This document shows, piece by piece, positions 32,179 through 45,700 of a DNA stretch of 64,000 nucleotides. Made by a program: the position numbers and the translations under genes. The notes under the pieces were generated by a model. The model did no database searches. It was not told the origin of the DNA and saw only the letters and a program-made list of their open reading frames with translations. Position 1 is the stretch's first letter, and every line of letters begins with the position of its first letter. Source of the stretch: Mytilus trossulus (lineage: Eukaryota > Mollusca > Bivalvia > Mytilida > Mytilidae); the NCBI RefSeq assembly GCF_036588685.1, contig NC_086378.1, positions 38,603,578 through 38,667,577 on the forward strand, read 5' to 3'.

Positions 32179-34065
32179 CCAGATTCCCCACAGGGCGCAG
32201 CTTTATACGACCTCAGAGGTCGAACCCTGAACGGTAAGGGCTAGTATTGATACAACATTCAAACTGGATACAGCTCTGAATTTAGATTGTGCTTAAAATG
32301 TTGACATAGCATAGGTTTCTGACACAGAATGAATGTGGTCTAATGAACTTAAAATATTTTTTGCTTTTGAGCAATTCACTATGCTGTTGAATATTAATCC
32401 TTTGATATTTGAAGAAATTTTCTTTTTCATTTCTGAAATCTGAAATTAGAAAAATTGAACCCCACCATTTTTTTTTCACCTTCCCCTTTCCCTTATTCCA
32501 AAACTGATCTCAATTCAAATTTCTAATGGAGTTTTCAACAATAACTACTCATTTAAATACATCATAAAACTTAAAATGTCATAGTCATGATTTAAGATGA
32601 TTTAACTACTAATAACTATTCTGGACAAAGAAAGATAACTCCAATGCAACATTTTATATTGGCAAATTTCCAATGAAGTTCATTAAACTCAAGTTTTTGG
32701 CAAATTTCCAATGGAATTTATTAACAATAAAGTTTTTGGCAAATTTCCAATATACATAATTTAAGAGCAGTTTAGGTAAAATATTAAAATCATTTTCAAT
32801 TACCCATCTTACATAGCTTTTAAATTATGATTGTACTTAAGTAATTGTCCAATAACCTGGAAAACATCCCCCCTTTTTTGCACTTTTTCCTTAACGGATT
32901 GAGCCATAACTCCCAAAGACAATTCTTACCATCCCTTTGTGGTTTTCCAATATCCAAAATCTAAATACATGGTTAAATTCATCATATCAAATAAAGAACC
33001 CCAAATATTTAATTTTTAATGAAATCAAATAAAGTTCAATTTTGGACCTTTAGACCTCAATTTGGACCAAGTTGATAACCGGTCCTAAATATTAAAAATT
33101 TAAATACATGGTTAGATTCAGCATATTGAAGAACCCCATATATTGAAATCAAACAAAGTTTAATTTTGGACCCCTATTTAGACCAACTTGAAAACTGGGC
33201 CCATATTAAAAAAACAAACTAAGTACATGTTGAGATTCAGCATATCAAAGAACCCAAATAATTAATTTTTGTTGAAATCAAACAAAGTTTAACTTTGGAC
33301 CCCGATTTGGACCAACTTGAAAACTGGGCCAATAATCAAAAATCTAAGTACATGTTTAGATTCAGCATATCAAAGAACCCAAGAATTTAAGTTTAATTTT
33401 GGACCCTTTGGACCTTAATGTAGACCAATTTAAAAACGGCACCAACAATTAAGAATCTACATACACAGTGAGATTTGGCATATCAAAGAACCCCAATTTT
33501 TCAATTTCTGATGAAATCAAACAAAGTTCAATTTTGGACCCTTTGGGCCCCTTATTCCTAAACTGTTGGGACCAAAACTCCCAAAATCAATCCCAACCTT
33601 CCTTTTATGGCCATAAACCTTGTGTTTAAATTAAATAGATTTCTATTGATTCACTCATACTAAATTAAAGTTATGGTGCGAAAACCAAGAAAAACGCTTA
33701 TTTGGGCCCCTTTTTTGTCCCTAATTCCTGAACTGTTAGGACCTCAACCTTTTGTCAAAATTTCATAGTTTTCTATTGACTCAAAGTAAAGTTACAGTGC
33801 GAAAACCAAGAAAATGCTTATTTGGGCCCTTTTTGGCCCCTTATTCCTAAACTGTTGGGACGAAAACTTCCAAAATCAATCTCAACCTTCCTTTTATGGT
33901 CATAAACCTTGTGTTCGAATTTCATAGATTTCTATTCACTTATACTTAAGTTAGAGTGCGAAAACTAAAAGTATTCGGACGACGACGACGACGCAGACGA
34001 CGACGCCAACGTGATACCAATTTACGACCAAAAATTTTTCAAATTTTGCGGTCGTATAAAAACCA
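32179..34065 (+). mobile_element. Helentron/HINE-like element with internal satellites, copy 2
   Basis: The left end has CAGGGCGCAGCTTTATACGA, then CCTCAGAGGTCGAACCCTGA. The right end has a GACGACGAC run and a terminal hairpin (TACGACC at 34023-34029, GGTCGTA at 34050-34056). Inside are diverged ~110-140-bp units (GGACC, CAACTTGAAAACTGGGCC, TTCAGCATATCAAAGAACCC) at 33000-33550. These are followed by ~160-bp units (CCTAAACTGTTGGGACCAAA, ACTCCCAAAATCAAT) at 33540-33970. No ORF, so non-autonomous. The inverted TATACGACC ends, central repeats and 3' hairpin fit Helentron-derived HINEs (inference). Confidence 0.65.
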
Positions 34066-34985
34066 GGAAACCATTAAAGACCCAAAGTATCAATACTAGT
34101 ATTTCTGTCTAAATTCAGATCACAAGTCAAATAAACAAGGAATCACAAGTCATATTAATAAGGAATCACAAGTCATATTAATAGGAATCAGCGAAACTGA
34201 TAGGCAGACCTCACCATCACCAAGGATTACAGAATAAGAAAACAAAGATGGCATTAATATAACATGGGGTAAACGGAAATTTCTTAATGAGCTGGCTCCT
34301 CAACGACAAAAACACAACCAAATGTCTTTTTGAAAGATTGTTCGTTTGTGTTTCTCGATTTTTATATAGATTAGACACTTTGTTTCCCCGTTTGAATGGT
34401 TTCACACATTGCTGTTCAGTGTGAGCCATGCAAGACTCCGTGTTGAAGACTGTACTTTGGACCTATAATTGTTTACTTTTACGAATTGTACTTGGAAAGA
34501 GAGTAGTCTCATTGGTAATCATACCAAATCATTTTATATATATGAGCATGTATGCTCGGTAATAGTAACAGATGCATAGGTTATGACCAACATGATCATA
34601 CATGAACTCAATGCAGGTTTATTTTTTTTTATTTAAGCAATGTCAAACTATATAAAATATAACCAATAAAGTTCAAGCTTTGCTCTTAGCTCCTTCGTGT
34701 TGATATATATATTTCTTTTACCTTCATTATAGAAAAATATAAATATAAATAAAACAAGTGCAGGGCTAAACGTCAATAAGACAGTAACCCAGTAGTACAA
34801 ACATACCAAATATGAAAAGTTTTGATTCTTTGATAACAAGTTCTGATCAATTAAATGATGAAAAAATTGTATTTTCTGAAAACGTCAGCAAATCTTGAAA
34901 AAAAGTATGAATATTTGGTGCAAAATGCAGCGTTAAGACTTCATTTTGCTGCACTCTCCCCGACGCCTATAACATTAAAAAAATC
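34066..34985. other. Intergenic with a small tandem repeat
   Basis: A 22-23-bp unit (AAGGAATCACAAGTCATATT) is repeated about three times at 34133-34190. A fragment of the GATGTGGTATGAT family, reversed, lies near 34500-34535. No gene. Confidence 0.45.
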
Positions 34986-36092
34986 TTTATTTACAAAAAA
35001 AATATATTAAATTGCCCTAAAATGTATTGGATGTTAAAAATGAAATGAAATTCATGAGATAAAAAAAAATGAATGGGTGATCTGTATAAACAGTTGTTGA
35101 GAGGCCTTTTGAAAATGACAGTAAAAATACCATATTTTATAAAAATATAAAAAATCAAAATTTGTTGGCAAAAATAGTATATAAAAATAATAAATACTTG
35201 CCTATAAAAACGAAAACAACACTGCAAACAACATACAATAAATAAATAAATAAATATTAAATAACACATGTTTTAAAAATGTCCAAAGATCTGATTTAGC
35301 ACTTATTTTGTGTGCTCAGTCTGCATATCCTGTTCTGTACTGCCTTTAGCACTTCCATGCAATAAATAACGTATAACCACAAAAAACTACACACACCTCA
35401 ATAAATAAATAAATTATTAAAATAAGAAGGACAAAATACAAACAAATAAATTAAATAATAAACTCTAGCTGCTGTTAAATAATGTCACACAATGTGTTTT
35501 ACACGTTTTTCTTTGATGTACGTATATAATTCATATCATGTCTTGCTTGATGGACCTTTTCTCTTTTCTCAAATCTTTAAAACATTATAAATACTTTGAA
35601 TACACACATTTCAAAAAGAAGTTTAAGTAAATCGTCAGATTTTTGTCAAATACACACAGGACAAAACACACAGTTGTACAAGAAAAAATCAAAGAGTTAG
35701 ACTCTTTAGTATAAAAATATCTAAAATGACATTACGATGGTGCCTTTAAAAGACAGGATTATTCCTATTTAAAATGTGCTTTGCATATTAAAATGTATGA
35801 GCTATAGTGATGAAATGAATAATTATTTCTACTTCAATAAAAAATACACGTGCTGCGACAGAGGAATGTAAGAACTTCTCGCCGTCGCATCCTTTCTAGT
35901 ACAAGTTATTAAAAAAATCAAACATGTAGTTTAAAAGAAAGATGAAAATCGCTTACAATAATGTATTTTAAAATGAATGGAATGTTTCTGTCTGGTTGTT
36001 CCATTTTTACGGAATAGAAAAAAAGAAGAAAATATAATATTAAATTGGTCCTCAAATTATTTCTGGTGTCGCCTACTATTGTAATCATTATT
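34986..36092 (-). other. Probable 3' UTR of the Scratch gene
   Basis: AT-rich sequence after the stop codon. On the minus strand an AATAAA lies at 34986-34991. Two clusters of overlapping AUUUA pentamers lie at about 35237-35260 and 35400-35416. The UTR extent is inferred; the pentamers count as AU-rich instability elements only if transcription reaches them. Confidence 0.4.
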
Positions 36093-39000
36093 TTACCAAG
36101 AGTTTCTTTCGTGTTCATCTACAAACATTGCCGTTGTTGGTTCTTGTAGCGCAGTTCCTTTCCTTATTCTCTTGTGTACACTTCTCTGTCCACGCATACA
36201 AGACGACTCTTCGTGCTTATATAAGTAACTCTTCAGAGCAAAAGCTTTTCCGCAACGCCCACACTCGTAAGGCTTTTCTGTTGAATGTGTCTGAACATGT
36301 GCACGCAAATTAGACTTGTCGGCGAAACATTTAGAGCACTGTGGACAAGAAAAAGGTTTCTCGCCCGTATGGGTACGAATATGACCCTGCAGCAACCATG
36401 GTCGACTAAACTTCTTGCCGCAGTATGGACATTCGCAACCTTGATTATGTGTTCGGACATGCATGCTAAAAGCTGGCATAGACACGTAAACCTTGTCACA
36501 GTGTGGGCATTGTCGAGCTTTCTTGTCGGCGGAACTACGGTGTGTTTGGCGATGTCGGGCAAGATTGCTCGATGTACTATAACGTTTTCCGCAATCTGCG
36601 CAGGCAAACATTTCTTCTGTCTCAATAAATTGTGCTTTTTCGTCTTGGGATTCTGTGTTTCTCAATGTTGACGTTTGATAGTTTGGCATACTAAAGTCCA
36701 ATGCTCTTCGAACTTCTTGATGTTCTTCGACAACTGTTTCACGAACAACAGGTTTTCTTGGACTAAAGAAGTCAAATAAAAGCGAAAGGTGTTCCGAGCA
36801 GTGGTATGCGTAATCTGATTTTGGTGAATATCCGTGACGGCTATCTTCACTAATCAATGATATCCCGCTATCACTTTCGCCATCAGAGACATCGTATTGT
36901 TTTGTCTGCTTATAAAAGTTTTCTGAAATAGTACGTTGGTGCCTATCATCCAGTCTGTTTTCATATGTGTCGCAATTCGTTTCGAAAGAATAGTGCGCTT
37001 GTTGTGGTGGGGAGTTGAACTGAGTTGTCTCAAAAGTACGAAATCTTTCTTTTTGCTTTATAATTGGTAAAGTATACTCTTTCCTCGTGACCTCCGTTCT
37101 GACTGTATTCGAATTAGCATTACTATTGTAGCTTGATGTTTCCCATGTTTCGTCTGTCTGTAACAGCGGAACATTCATGACACTGTGTTCTTCGCTAATT
37201 ATGTTAACTGTTTCATTCTGGTTAGTGGTATGGGTTGATTCTTGTTTCGAAACTCCTACAATAAAAAATGAAAAGTGTGAAATTACTCGAACCATCCGGA
37301 GCAACGAACGTAGATAATGCCAACAACTCTTATATGTTTGGGGGCAGGGGATGACATATAGTCATTTTCAACGTGAGAATCTTTTAGTCCCTTTTCATCC
37401 GTTTAAAGGGATTGAAACACTTTAGGGATATAGGGGTTAAATAAAATGGAAAGTGGGGTATGGGTGATAAGAAAAAGTGGGATCTGGGAAATAATTACAA
37501 TGAAGTTGGAAGTTGGAAAAAATTCCAGTGAAAAAGGCAGGATTTAGTAATGAGCAAACCCGTTCTACAGTTCTAATACTAAGGCAGTGTCGGTATAAAT
37601 CTATACCAAAGATTTGTCGTCTTTAATCGTTGTTTACATTACATTTTAGGCATTTAGTTGTATTTTTTGGAAAGGGTATACAAACTTAAAAACTTCAAAA
37701 AGATCCCAAACAGAACAATTTATACTGTATTTAGTAGCTATACAGACTCCGATAAAATAAAAATGTTTTAGCGTCTCATATCGAAAGACAAACTCCAATC
37801 AAGAAGGGAAAATTAAATATTAAAATCCTTCAAACTGATAATTTTAGGAAATTTAAATTTAAAAAGATGAAATTAAATAAACAATTATAATAATACAAAA
37901 GACGTATGTTTTCATATTGTTATCAGTTTTCGCCGTTTCATGGGATTGGGTCATATACACGTGGACACTTAAACTTCATGATTATCATATCAAATTGTTT
38001 ATCAGCAATGCAACTACTTGGTCTTGCAACACGTTAAAAGAGCATACTGTTTTTCTGTGGCAAAAAATAACTAAAAACTTTTTAGGAGCATCGTGCATGC
38101 TACAAAAAAAGAAGATATCAAAACTCATATTAAGTCCAATAGACAGACACGGGCAATACCATGGAAAAATAAAAACGAGAGGATACTCAACAAAATACGA
38201 TAGCAAACGCTACATTTCAAAAATAAAAAGACTAATCTATCCGAACCTAATAAAAACGGGGGTGAACTCAAGTGCTCCGCAAAGGGAGAGCAGTTCCTGC
38301 TCCACTTGTGGCACCCAAAACTGAATAACGTAGAAAACAAGTTAAATTCATTATCCTAGCATTAACACCTAATTAATAATGGTCGCAAAAACAAGACTAA
38401 AACTGAACAGATATAAAATTTTCTTTTTTTTTTTTTTTTTTTTTAAAGTTGTGATTTTATACAAGCTTCATTGGCAATTCATCTGATGCAGTAACACTAG
38501 TAAAAAAAAATATAGTACTGTCAATGTTTAATGGTGTTTTTTTTAGACTTTTTTGTTTCTTTATAATTTATCCTTTTTTTTATTTTTTGGAAAATGGGTA
38601 ACTTGCTTCAGCGGATATAACTCTGCATTCTCTAAACTATATCCCTATCCTTTCATTTCCTATATTGATCTGTGGTGAAAAATAAGCCGATTACTCTTTT
38701 TACTGGTAAAGTCGTTGCACTTATCTAAGGAATAAAAACCACATAAAGGTGTTAATTTGAAAAGTTTGGTTAGATAATCAGTAAAAAGCATTGAGGCTGA
38801 TAATTTGTATAATTAACAGACCAAGGCTTCCTGCTGGAAATTGATTCCATACGGTACTACTTACGGCAGAGTAAACAAACTATGAATGACACGACCACGT
38901 GATCGATTTGTGAACAAAGAGAAAAGTCTGAAACTGGACAAGTGTTTATTTAACAAGTTGCAAAAGAAGTGTTTTACTACCCACATCTTTGATGAACTAA

Positions 39001-39494
39001 GGATGATAAGTGCTTTTACACACTACCAACTGAATAAAAAAATCAACGATCGGACACAAAATAGAAAGCATGTAAACTATTTTCACCAGGGATTGAAATC
39101 ATAAGGGATATATATATGTCATATATCTTCAAGTGCTTTTAATCTCAAGGTTCAAACATCCAGTAGGAACATCAAATAAATCTAATTATTTTCAAATGAC
39201 AAAACATGCATAACATGTTTGAAATACACAATTTAAAGAAATTTGTGTAGAACTTTTGATTTTTGAAATTTCAGGAAAGATTTGTACAGCACATGTAGTA
39301 CTTGACAATTCCTTGATTTCAGATATTTGCTGAGACTTATTTTTTATTACGAGAAAATGTTCAATTACAAATGTGAATAATTAACCTGATTAAAATTTGA
39401 TCTTACCTTCAAAAGAGTTGTCATTTGTCGCACTTCCATATTGTTGTTTGTAAGCTGTAAATCTTTTGTTGGTAAATAAAAAAGACTTCGGCAT
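36093..39494 (-). CDS. scrt: Scratch-family C2H2 zinc-finger transcription factor
   Basis: Two exons, 39494..39407 and 37255..36093, joined in phase 1 (donor GAAG|GTAAGA, acceptor TTATTGTAG|GAGTTT), encode 416 aa. Exon 1 starts [11 protein letters not shown], a SNAG-type repressor motif like the MPRSFLVKK of Snail and Scratch. Residues ~30-240 are Ser/Glu-rich and low in known domains. Five C2H2 fingers follow at about 246-268, 279-299, 305-325, 333-353 and 361-382. Finger 2 has [11 protein letters not shown] and finger 5 has [15 protein letters not shown]; both are Scratch rather than Snail signatures (Snail has YVSLGALKMH and FSRMSLL). Finger 3 has the shared SRPWLLQGH. The family acts in the nucleus as E-box repressors in developing neurons (known). 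The ATG within the intron at 37304 is not the true start. Confidence 0.95.
37256..39406 (-). other. Scratch intron
   Basis: A 2151-bp GT-AG intron. It contains a long poly-T run (about 38421-38443) and a fragment of a dispersed repeat at about 38268-38313 (GTGCTCCGCAAAGGGAGAGC). The 135-codon ORF on the plus strand here is unsupported. Confidence 0.8.
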
Positions 39495-39710
39495 CTTTAA
39501 ACATAGACACAGACACAATACTAAAACAAGCACAATCAGACAAGTGTCACAACCTCTCCCGTCAGTTCATCTTATCATTCTGATTCTCTTCGGAGGGATG
39601 GCTTGCAAGTCTCCTCAAATTACCATGCAGCCACCGACAAGCACACGCACAGGTTTGAGTTACAGAGGAACTGAATGAGTGTGACAGGCGCACGCGAGTG
39701 TGTTTACTAC

Positions 39711-39718
39711 TTTAAATA
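39711..39718 (-). promoter_or_regulatory. Candidate TATA box of the Scratch gene
   Basis: The minus strand reads TATTTAAA about 220 bp upstream of the Scratch ATG. Pyrimidine-rich TCA motifs follow 36-42 bp downstream (TCACAC, TCATTC), slightly further than usual for an initiator. Between it and the ATG is GC-richer sequence that could be the 5' UTR. Confidence 0.3.
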
Positions 39719-39719
39719 T

Positions 39720-42700
39720 GAGGTCACACTTCATAGCAATTAATCTCCTTAACATCAGTTTACCAAATGGTTGCAATATGTAAAAGCTTATCAGTGTCAA
39801 AAATTTCTTAAAGTTTTATGAATGAAATATAACAGGTTACATCTAACAAGGAATGGTGTATCTAAAATTCCATGCATTAATTACTAGTAATGAATTTGGG
39901 TTGATTAATCAATGCTGAGAATAAAGAGGGTGATTTGGACATTTGATCTAGACTGATATAAGGACATGGAACCAAGTGTTAAACATCTTGGATTTAAGTA
40001 CAATCACATAAATCTAATGGTCACAGAGTACATATTTAACTTTACATTTTCAATCCATAATAATTATCGTCCCCGCAATATTAAAACCGCAAAAAAAAGG
40101 TGAAAGTCAGCAATTTTAAGTTGTTTTAGTCAGTTTGTTTTCTGAACTGTTGATAGTTCTACCTTGTTTTTATGTGTTTAAGGCATTTTGCCGTGGTTTC
40201 AAATTTTGAAATTCCTCTATCTTTCATATATAACGTGTCACCACAAAAGTCAGAAATTTACAGGATATCAATACAAACAAGTTTAAATTAAATTATAAAT
40301 TTCATATGCGTCCGAAGCGCTTTTCTTGATTCTTCTTCTTCTAAAAACGCTCGAATGTGACTCCTAGTATTTGAAAGCCAATTCGGATGTATAAAAACCG
40401 AAACAGTTGAGGAGCTACATGTATATGACAAAAAAGGGACCTTTTAAATAAGAATAATACCAAAATCCATCTAAGGTATACTTTTCCTAAGAAAGTTAAC
40501 AAATTGTTTTACTTAAACTAAACTCATTATATTTTTAATTGCTACAAATATTAGAGAAGAGTCTACTCAGTCTCAAACCACTATACATTGTATTACGAAC
40601 CCGACAAATTACTGTCAAGGCTATGAAGGTGCCAGTTATAAATTTAAGAAATCGTAGTTACTGATTATTACGATGCGCGTAATTGTTTTCTCTGATATAA
40701 CTTTCAGAGGAAGTATAGAAAATTACATATAGTATAATGCATGTGTTTCGAATACAAATGTTTGGTATCCATATTGGATTTGATTCAAAGATAATTTCAT
40801 ATTTAGACTAAATGCATTAAAATCATTTCCATTGAAACGCATTTGAGCAATGTATTTCTAATGTTTACCTAAAATCGGGTCATTTTACATTATGGGGTAT
40901 CAATTATACATGTCCTTTCCAAAATGTATTTCAATTTTTTTTTAAAGTTACTGGTGCCGATATCTTTTACTTTTTCTTTTAAATAATCCTTTACCAATTA
41001 TGAAAAAAACCTCTGGAAAAAAACATAGTGCAAATAAAAGAAACACCCCGGCTTTCATTAGTAAAACCCATGCATACAGGGTAGAATAGTAGCCGTTTGA
41101 CTAAAAGAATGGTATAAACACTTAGCCATGTTCGGAATGGAAAACCTATATCTCTATAGTTGGAGAATGCAACACTCTGAACAATCGGATTACTTTTTTT
41201 TTAGGAAATAACAGTAAACTAAAATTTTAATTAATGTTTGCTGTTGTTTTTTTCCACTGCAGTTGGTTTAAAATATAATACTGATGATCAGATGCATGCA
41301 ATCTAATTGAGATGCATGGGATGTCAAAGGCCCGTTTTCCATAAAAAGTTCTATAGATATAGGAAGATGTGGTGTGAGTGCCAATGAGACAACTCTCCAT
41401 CCAAATAACAATTTAAAAATTAAACCATTATAGGTTAAAGTACGGCCTTCAACACGGAGCCTTGGCTCACACCGAACAACAAGCTATAAAGGGCCCCAAA
41501 ATTACTAGTGTAAAACCATTCAAACGGGAAAACCAACGGTCTAATCTATATAAACAAAACGAGAAACGAGAAACACGTATATATTACAAAGGTCAGTAGC
41601 ATTTTGTATTTATCCAAACTTTGTCCTCATATAAACATCGGATAAACAAAATATACACATATGCATGAAGACAAAGCTAAGCTCTTCAAATGAATGTCAT
41701 ATCTTTCTTTTCCTGCATGTGTAGATGTCAATTTTTCGTGTACCCTCTGTTTCTGATTAAATATTGCTGATATAGCAAATTTCAGGAGACAGTTCAGCTG
41801 ATAAACGACACAGAGCGACTTGCGGTTTCTATAACTACCAGTATTCCAATTTACTTGAATCCGTTTTAATGAGGTAATGCCATTGCCGGTTTCGTACTTT
41901 AAACACATAAATTCGATTAGAAAATGATGTGTTTTGTTTATTAAGCGATATAACAGCATCTCCATTCCTTGTAAAATATAACATGTGCTCACCGTACTAC
42001 AAAATACGATATTACATAACCTTGAGTGTTTGTATCTTCAAGTGTCACTACAACTAAAGATAAATACATTATTTGTGTGTAAAAACTTCAGAATACTTGA
42101 ATTTTATTGACTTTTAAGGCAATTGATAGTAGATGAACTTCTTTACTAAGACCATTTGACCACCGAGGCCCATCAATTAACAATGCATAGATGACGAGTG
42201 CATAATAATGCTACAACATTTCGTGTTTACCAGATAAACACCATATAGATGACCTCCAAAAATATCATATTATTGTGGGCAGATAGTTTTTTGGTGGTTC
42301 CTTTGTTTAACCATTTAATGCAGCTCTGACATTGTTTTCTTTTTAAAAACTCAACATGTTTAACACGTGCATGCGTACTCCATTTTAAACTACAAGGATC
42401 GAATTGAAAGTCTTGGTATGAATACGGATTTAGTTGAATTATTGAATTGCAAGCTCTTAACTTGCCTTCAACCCCCAGGGGTATAAATGTGCATTTCATA
42501 AATAAATAAATCATAACTTCCAAAAAATGAAAACGATACTTTATATACATTATATGCGACCTAAGCGCTTTTCTGGATTTACCTTGATCGGAAATGCTCA
42601 AATCAGAATCATTGAAAGCCACCAATGCATTATAACAGAAACAGTCAGTGAAAAACAGTGTATAACAAAAAAGGACCGTGAATTAGCATATATATAATAT

Positions 42701-45700
42701 TCAGATCCAAACCAGGCACAATCAATTTTCTTGCATTTTCTAAATCTGTTTGCATGCTTGTTACTTCAATTTATTCAAACTTTTCGTCGCGACTAAAATT
42801 TAAAATATGAATATTCCGTCCTAAATTTTTCGAATTATTAGAATTGCTTTGTATCAAGCTGTGGATATAAATAGATTCTATTTACTGAGACCCATGTTTT
42901 ATCACCCTTAAAATCTACGAAATAAGACCATTTTCGCAATAAAAATGAACACAATGATTTCAATGTAATTTGTATAGCAAATTTCTTTAAAAAAATCTAT
43001 TGGAGAAGATTTTCATAGTACAAATTTCAACCGGTATAGCTAAAAAATGCTTCTATAGTTTAAATTGAACTTTAAAAACCCCACCCTCCACTGGAAAAAT
43101 AACCGGATTTAAGCACTATAAAATCGTATGATATTTCAGCCTAATCCGTAAAGGCAGCTGAGATAATGCCTTTGCCACGTAAAATAGTATGACCAATTCG
43201 AGATAACGAGGGGTCAGGTGGATACTAGTTAAACTTCTCCAACAGGTGTGATTTTTTCGACATGACACCGAAGAATTCAATGGCATGATCCATTAACAAG
43301 CTATTAATTCGTCTTATTTCTGATTTTATCAGAAATCTCTTCGTTCTTCAGATTGAACTCTGTTCCTGAGATAAGTGATTAAATGAAAGAGAGATCTAGT
43401 CTGGTGTAGTTAGTTTACAATGAGACGGAAAGGAACTTGATTGTATAAGCATTGCTGTCAACTTTGTTTGAGCATTTTTTTTTGCGAACACTTTTACTGC
43501 GAAATTTAAACAATTGTAGAACTTCTATATGATACTTCATGAATTTATTTAAAACGATTGCTGTGCTTCTAGATAATATTGATATTTTAAAAACAAATGT
43601 AAAGGAATCTATATTAGATACCCCCATTAAACGGCATCATTTTCAGTATGTTTGTATATAAGATTCAATATGTTTGGAAATAAGATAGAGAATGCCACGT
43701 GACTATTTTCATATGTTATGCAATGTGTAAACAAGTGGAATTTACTTATTCCATATAACAGGTTTTCAAGATAAGAACAATGCAAATTCCAAAATATACA
43801 TAATATACTTTCTGGTAAAAATAGCTGTATATACGTTTATGTTTATTGACTAAAATTTATAGTTGTTTTTCAATATAAACTTTTATAAATTTTACGCCTC
43901 ATCAATACTATGATGAGCACCAGGGTAATCTATATTTGATTGCATTATTCCGTGAGAAATTACTGTTACGCAAATATTTCCCCCCCACATATCCCTTGGG
44001 TTGCACCCTAGAATTTTAGGTATTATCACATTGTTTATTTACAAAGTGCCATACGATAATAAAGAGCTGCGCCATGAGTGCGGACATGATACTCACTGGC
44101 TCCTATTTTTCATTTTTCAATGATGAAGTTCCGTAACTTCTCAATGTTATTTCAGAAATACTGAATTACAGGCTCCTGAATTTGGACGAGTACTTAAAGA
44201 ATGTGGCAGGGTTATTAACTTAAACATATTTGTGAGTTCTCAACCCTCCCTCTAACCTGGGACAGTGGTGTAACAGTACACCATATGAACAAACTATATA
44301 AATCAGTTGAAAAAGGCTTAACTCGTAAGATCTAATATAACACAGAGTGGACGTTGACGGGTATTTATACATCCCACAAACAAATAGACACTAAGTACAG
44401 ATCTGAGAGTACTCTCGTCACTGAAAGCTAGTTTAAATTAAATGAAGTCAATAACAACCAATGAAAAAATAATGTATCGGAGACTAAAATATAAATCACT
44501 GGTACATATCCAACATTCAATGGATTTATTGTAAAGGTGTCATTAGCAGTCAGAGAAAAACATCAATTGATAATAACAATCATGCTACCCGGCAAAGTTT
44601 CACGAAAACTGTTCAAAGCATGTTTGAGTTATTGTCAAAAACTGCAAAATCCCACTTTTTAATGAATTAAACGCAATAATTTGGAAACATTAAATCTAAA
44701 ATTTAAAAACATCGAAAGGGAGTTAATTAACGTCATCAAAGTGTCTTGCAAATATGTTGACGACCGACTGAGGGACAGCTGTATACCATAACTTATACTT
44801 CCGTAAACGCCTTTTCGGGTAGATAAAAATGCCTCTGTAGCAAAGTTGACAAAACCGTGAAAATGACAAATAATTCGAAAACTTAACTTAATCTAATTTT
44901 GTGCCGTTTTTTAAAGCAGTGTCTTAATGCACAATCGGGACAAGTAATCTGAAAGAATCCCATTTGTTTCTCAAAAACTTATTACTCTTGAAAATCAAAT
45001 GTTTACTTGAAAGCTCAGACTACCGAGTACATTAAAAACACCAAAACAAAACAAACGCTGTAAACAAAAATATACATCAAACAACAACCTTAAAACAAAA
45101 ATAAAAAAACCAAAAAGCAACAAATTAAGAGGAGCTGAAATGTCTTCCTTTGTAAACAGTGTCCTCCAAAATGACGCCCTTTTTATATTTCACCACTGAT
45201 GTAAAGTTTGCAATGTCCTTTAAACACGTACAGCGTGCATAATCAGAACTATAAAAAATGGAAATCATGTCAGGTTTCAGACCAAGAAATGGAAAAAGAA
45301 TAAAAAAAGGTGGTGAAAAGTAAAATATCAAAATTACCGAAATCCGTCGAAAATTCAAAAACGGATAGTCTTTAAGCAAACTTTTATGTATTCACCAAAA
45401 GCTTAAACAAAACAAACGAATGATAACAAATGTTATATACCTGACTCTGGTACAGGCATTTTCTTATGTAGAAAACGGTGGAGTAAACTTGACGTAAACG
45501 AGACAGCAGATATATACATTTTTAGACTTAATTTTTTTATTTTGTTTTAAATGAAAGTAAAATGGTGTAATTAAATTTCTACTTTGTTCATTTCACAAAA
45601 CTGAAGTCATAAGAGAGAAGAAAATGCACCGAACATTCGAGAAAAAATATTCCCAGTGGTATCTGACAAAAAGTGAAAACAGGTCAATTAAAATATGATG

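Noticed and set aside
36233..36671. ORFs of 128-130 aa over the zinc-finger region
   Set aside because: Shadows of the Scratch zinc-finger exon in other frames.
36093..37304. 403-aa ORF starting [10 protein letters not shown] as the Scratch protein
   Set aside because: The first 16 residues are translated intron; a splice acceptor at 37256 joins in frame to a SNAG-encoding exon at 39407-39494.
37917..38324. 135-aa plus-strand ORF in the Scratch intron
   Set aside because: No family resemblance; it overlaps a dispersed repeat fragment and lies antisense in an intron.
42227..42625. 132-aa minus-strand ORF
   Set aside because: It overlaps a dispersed repeat (42540-42670) and shows no recognisable domain.
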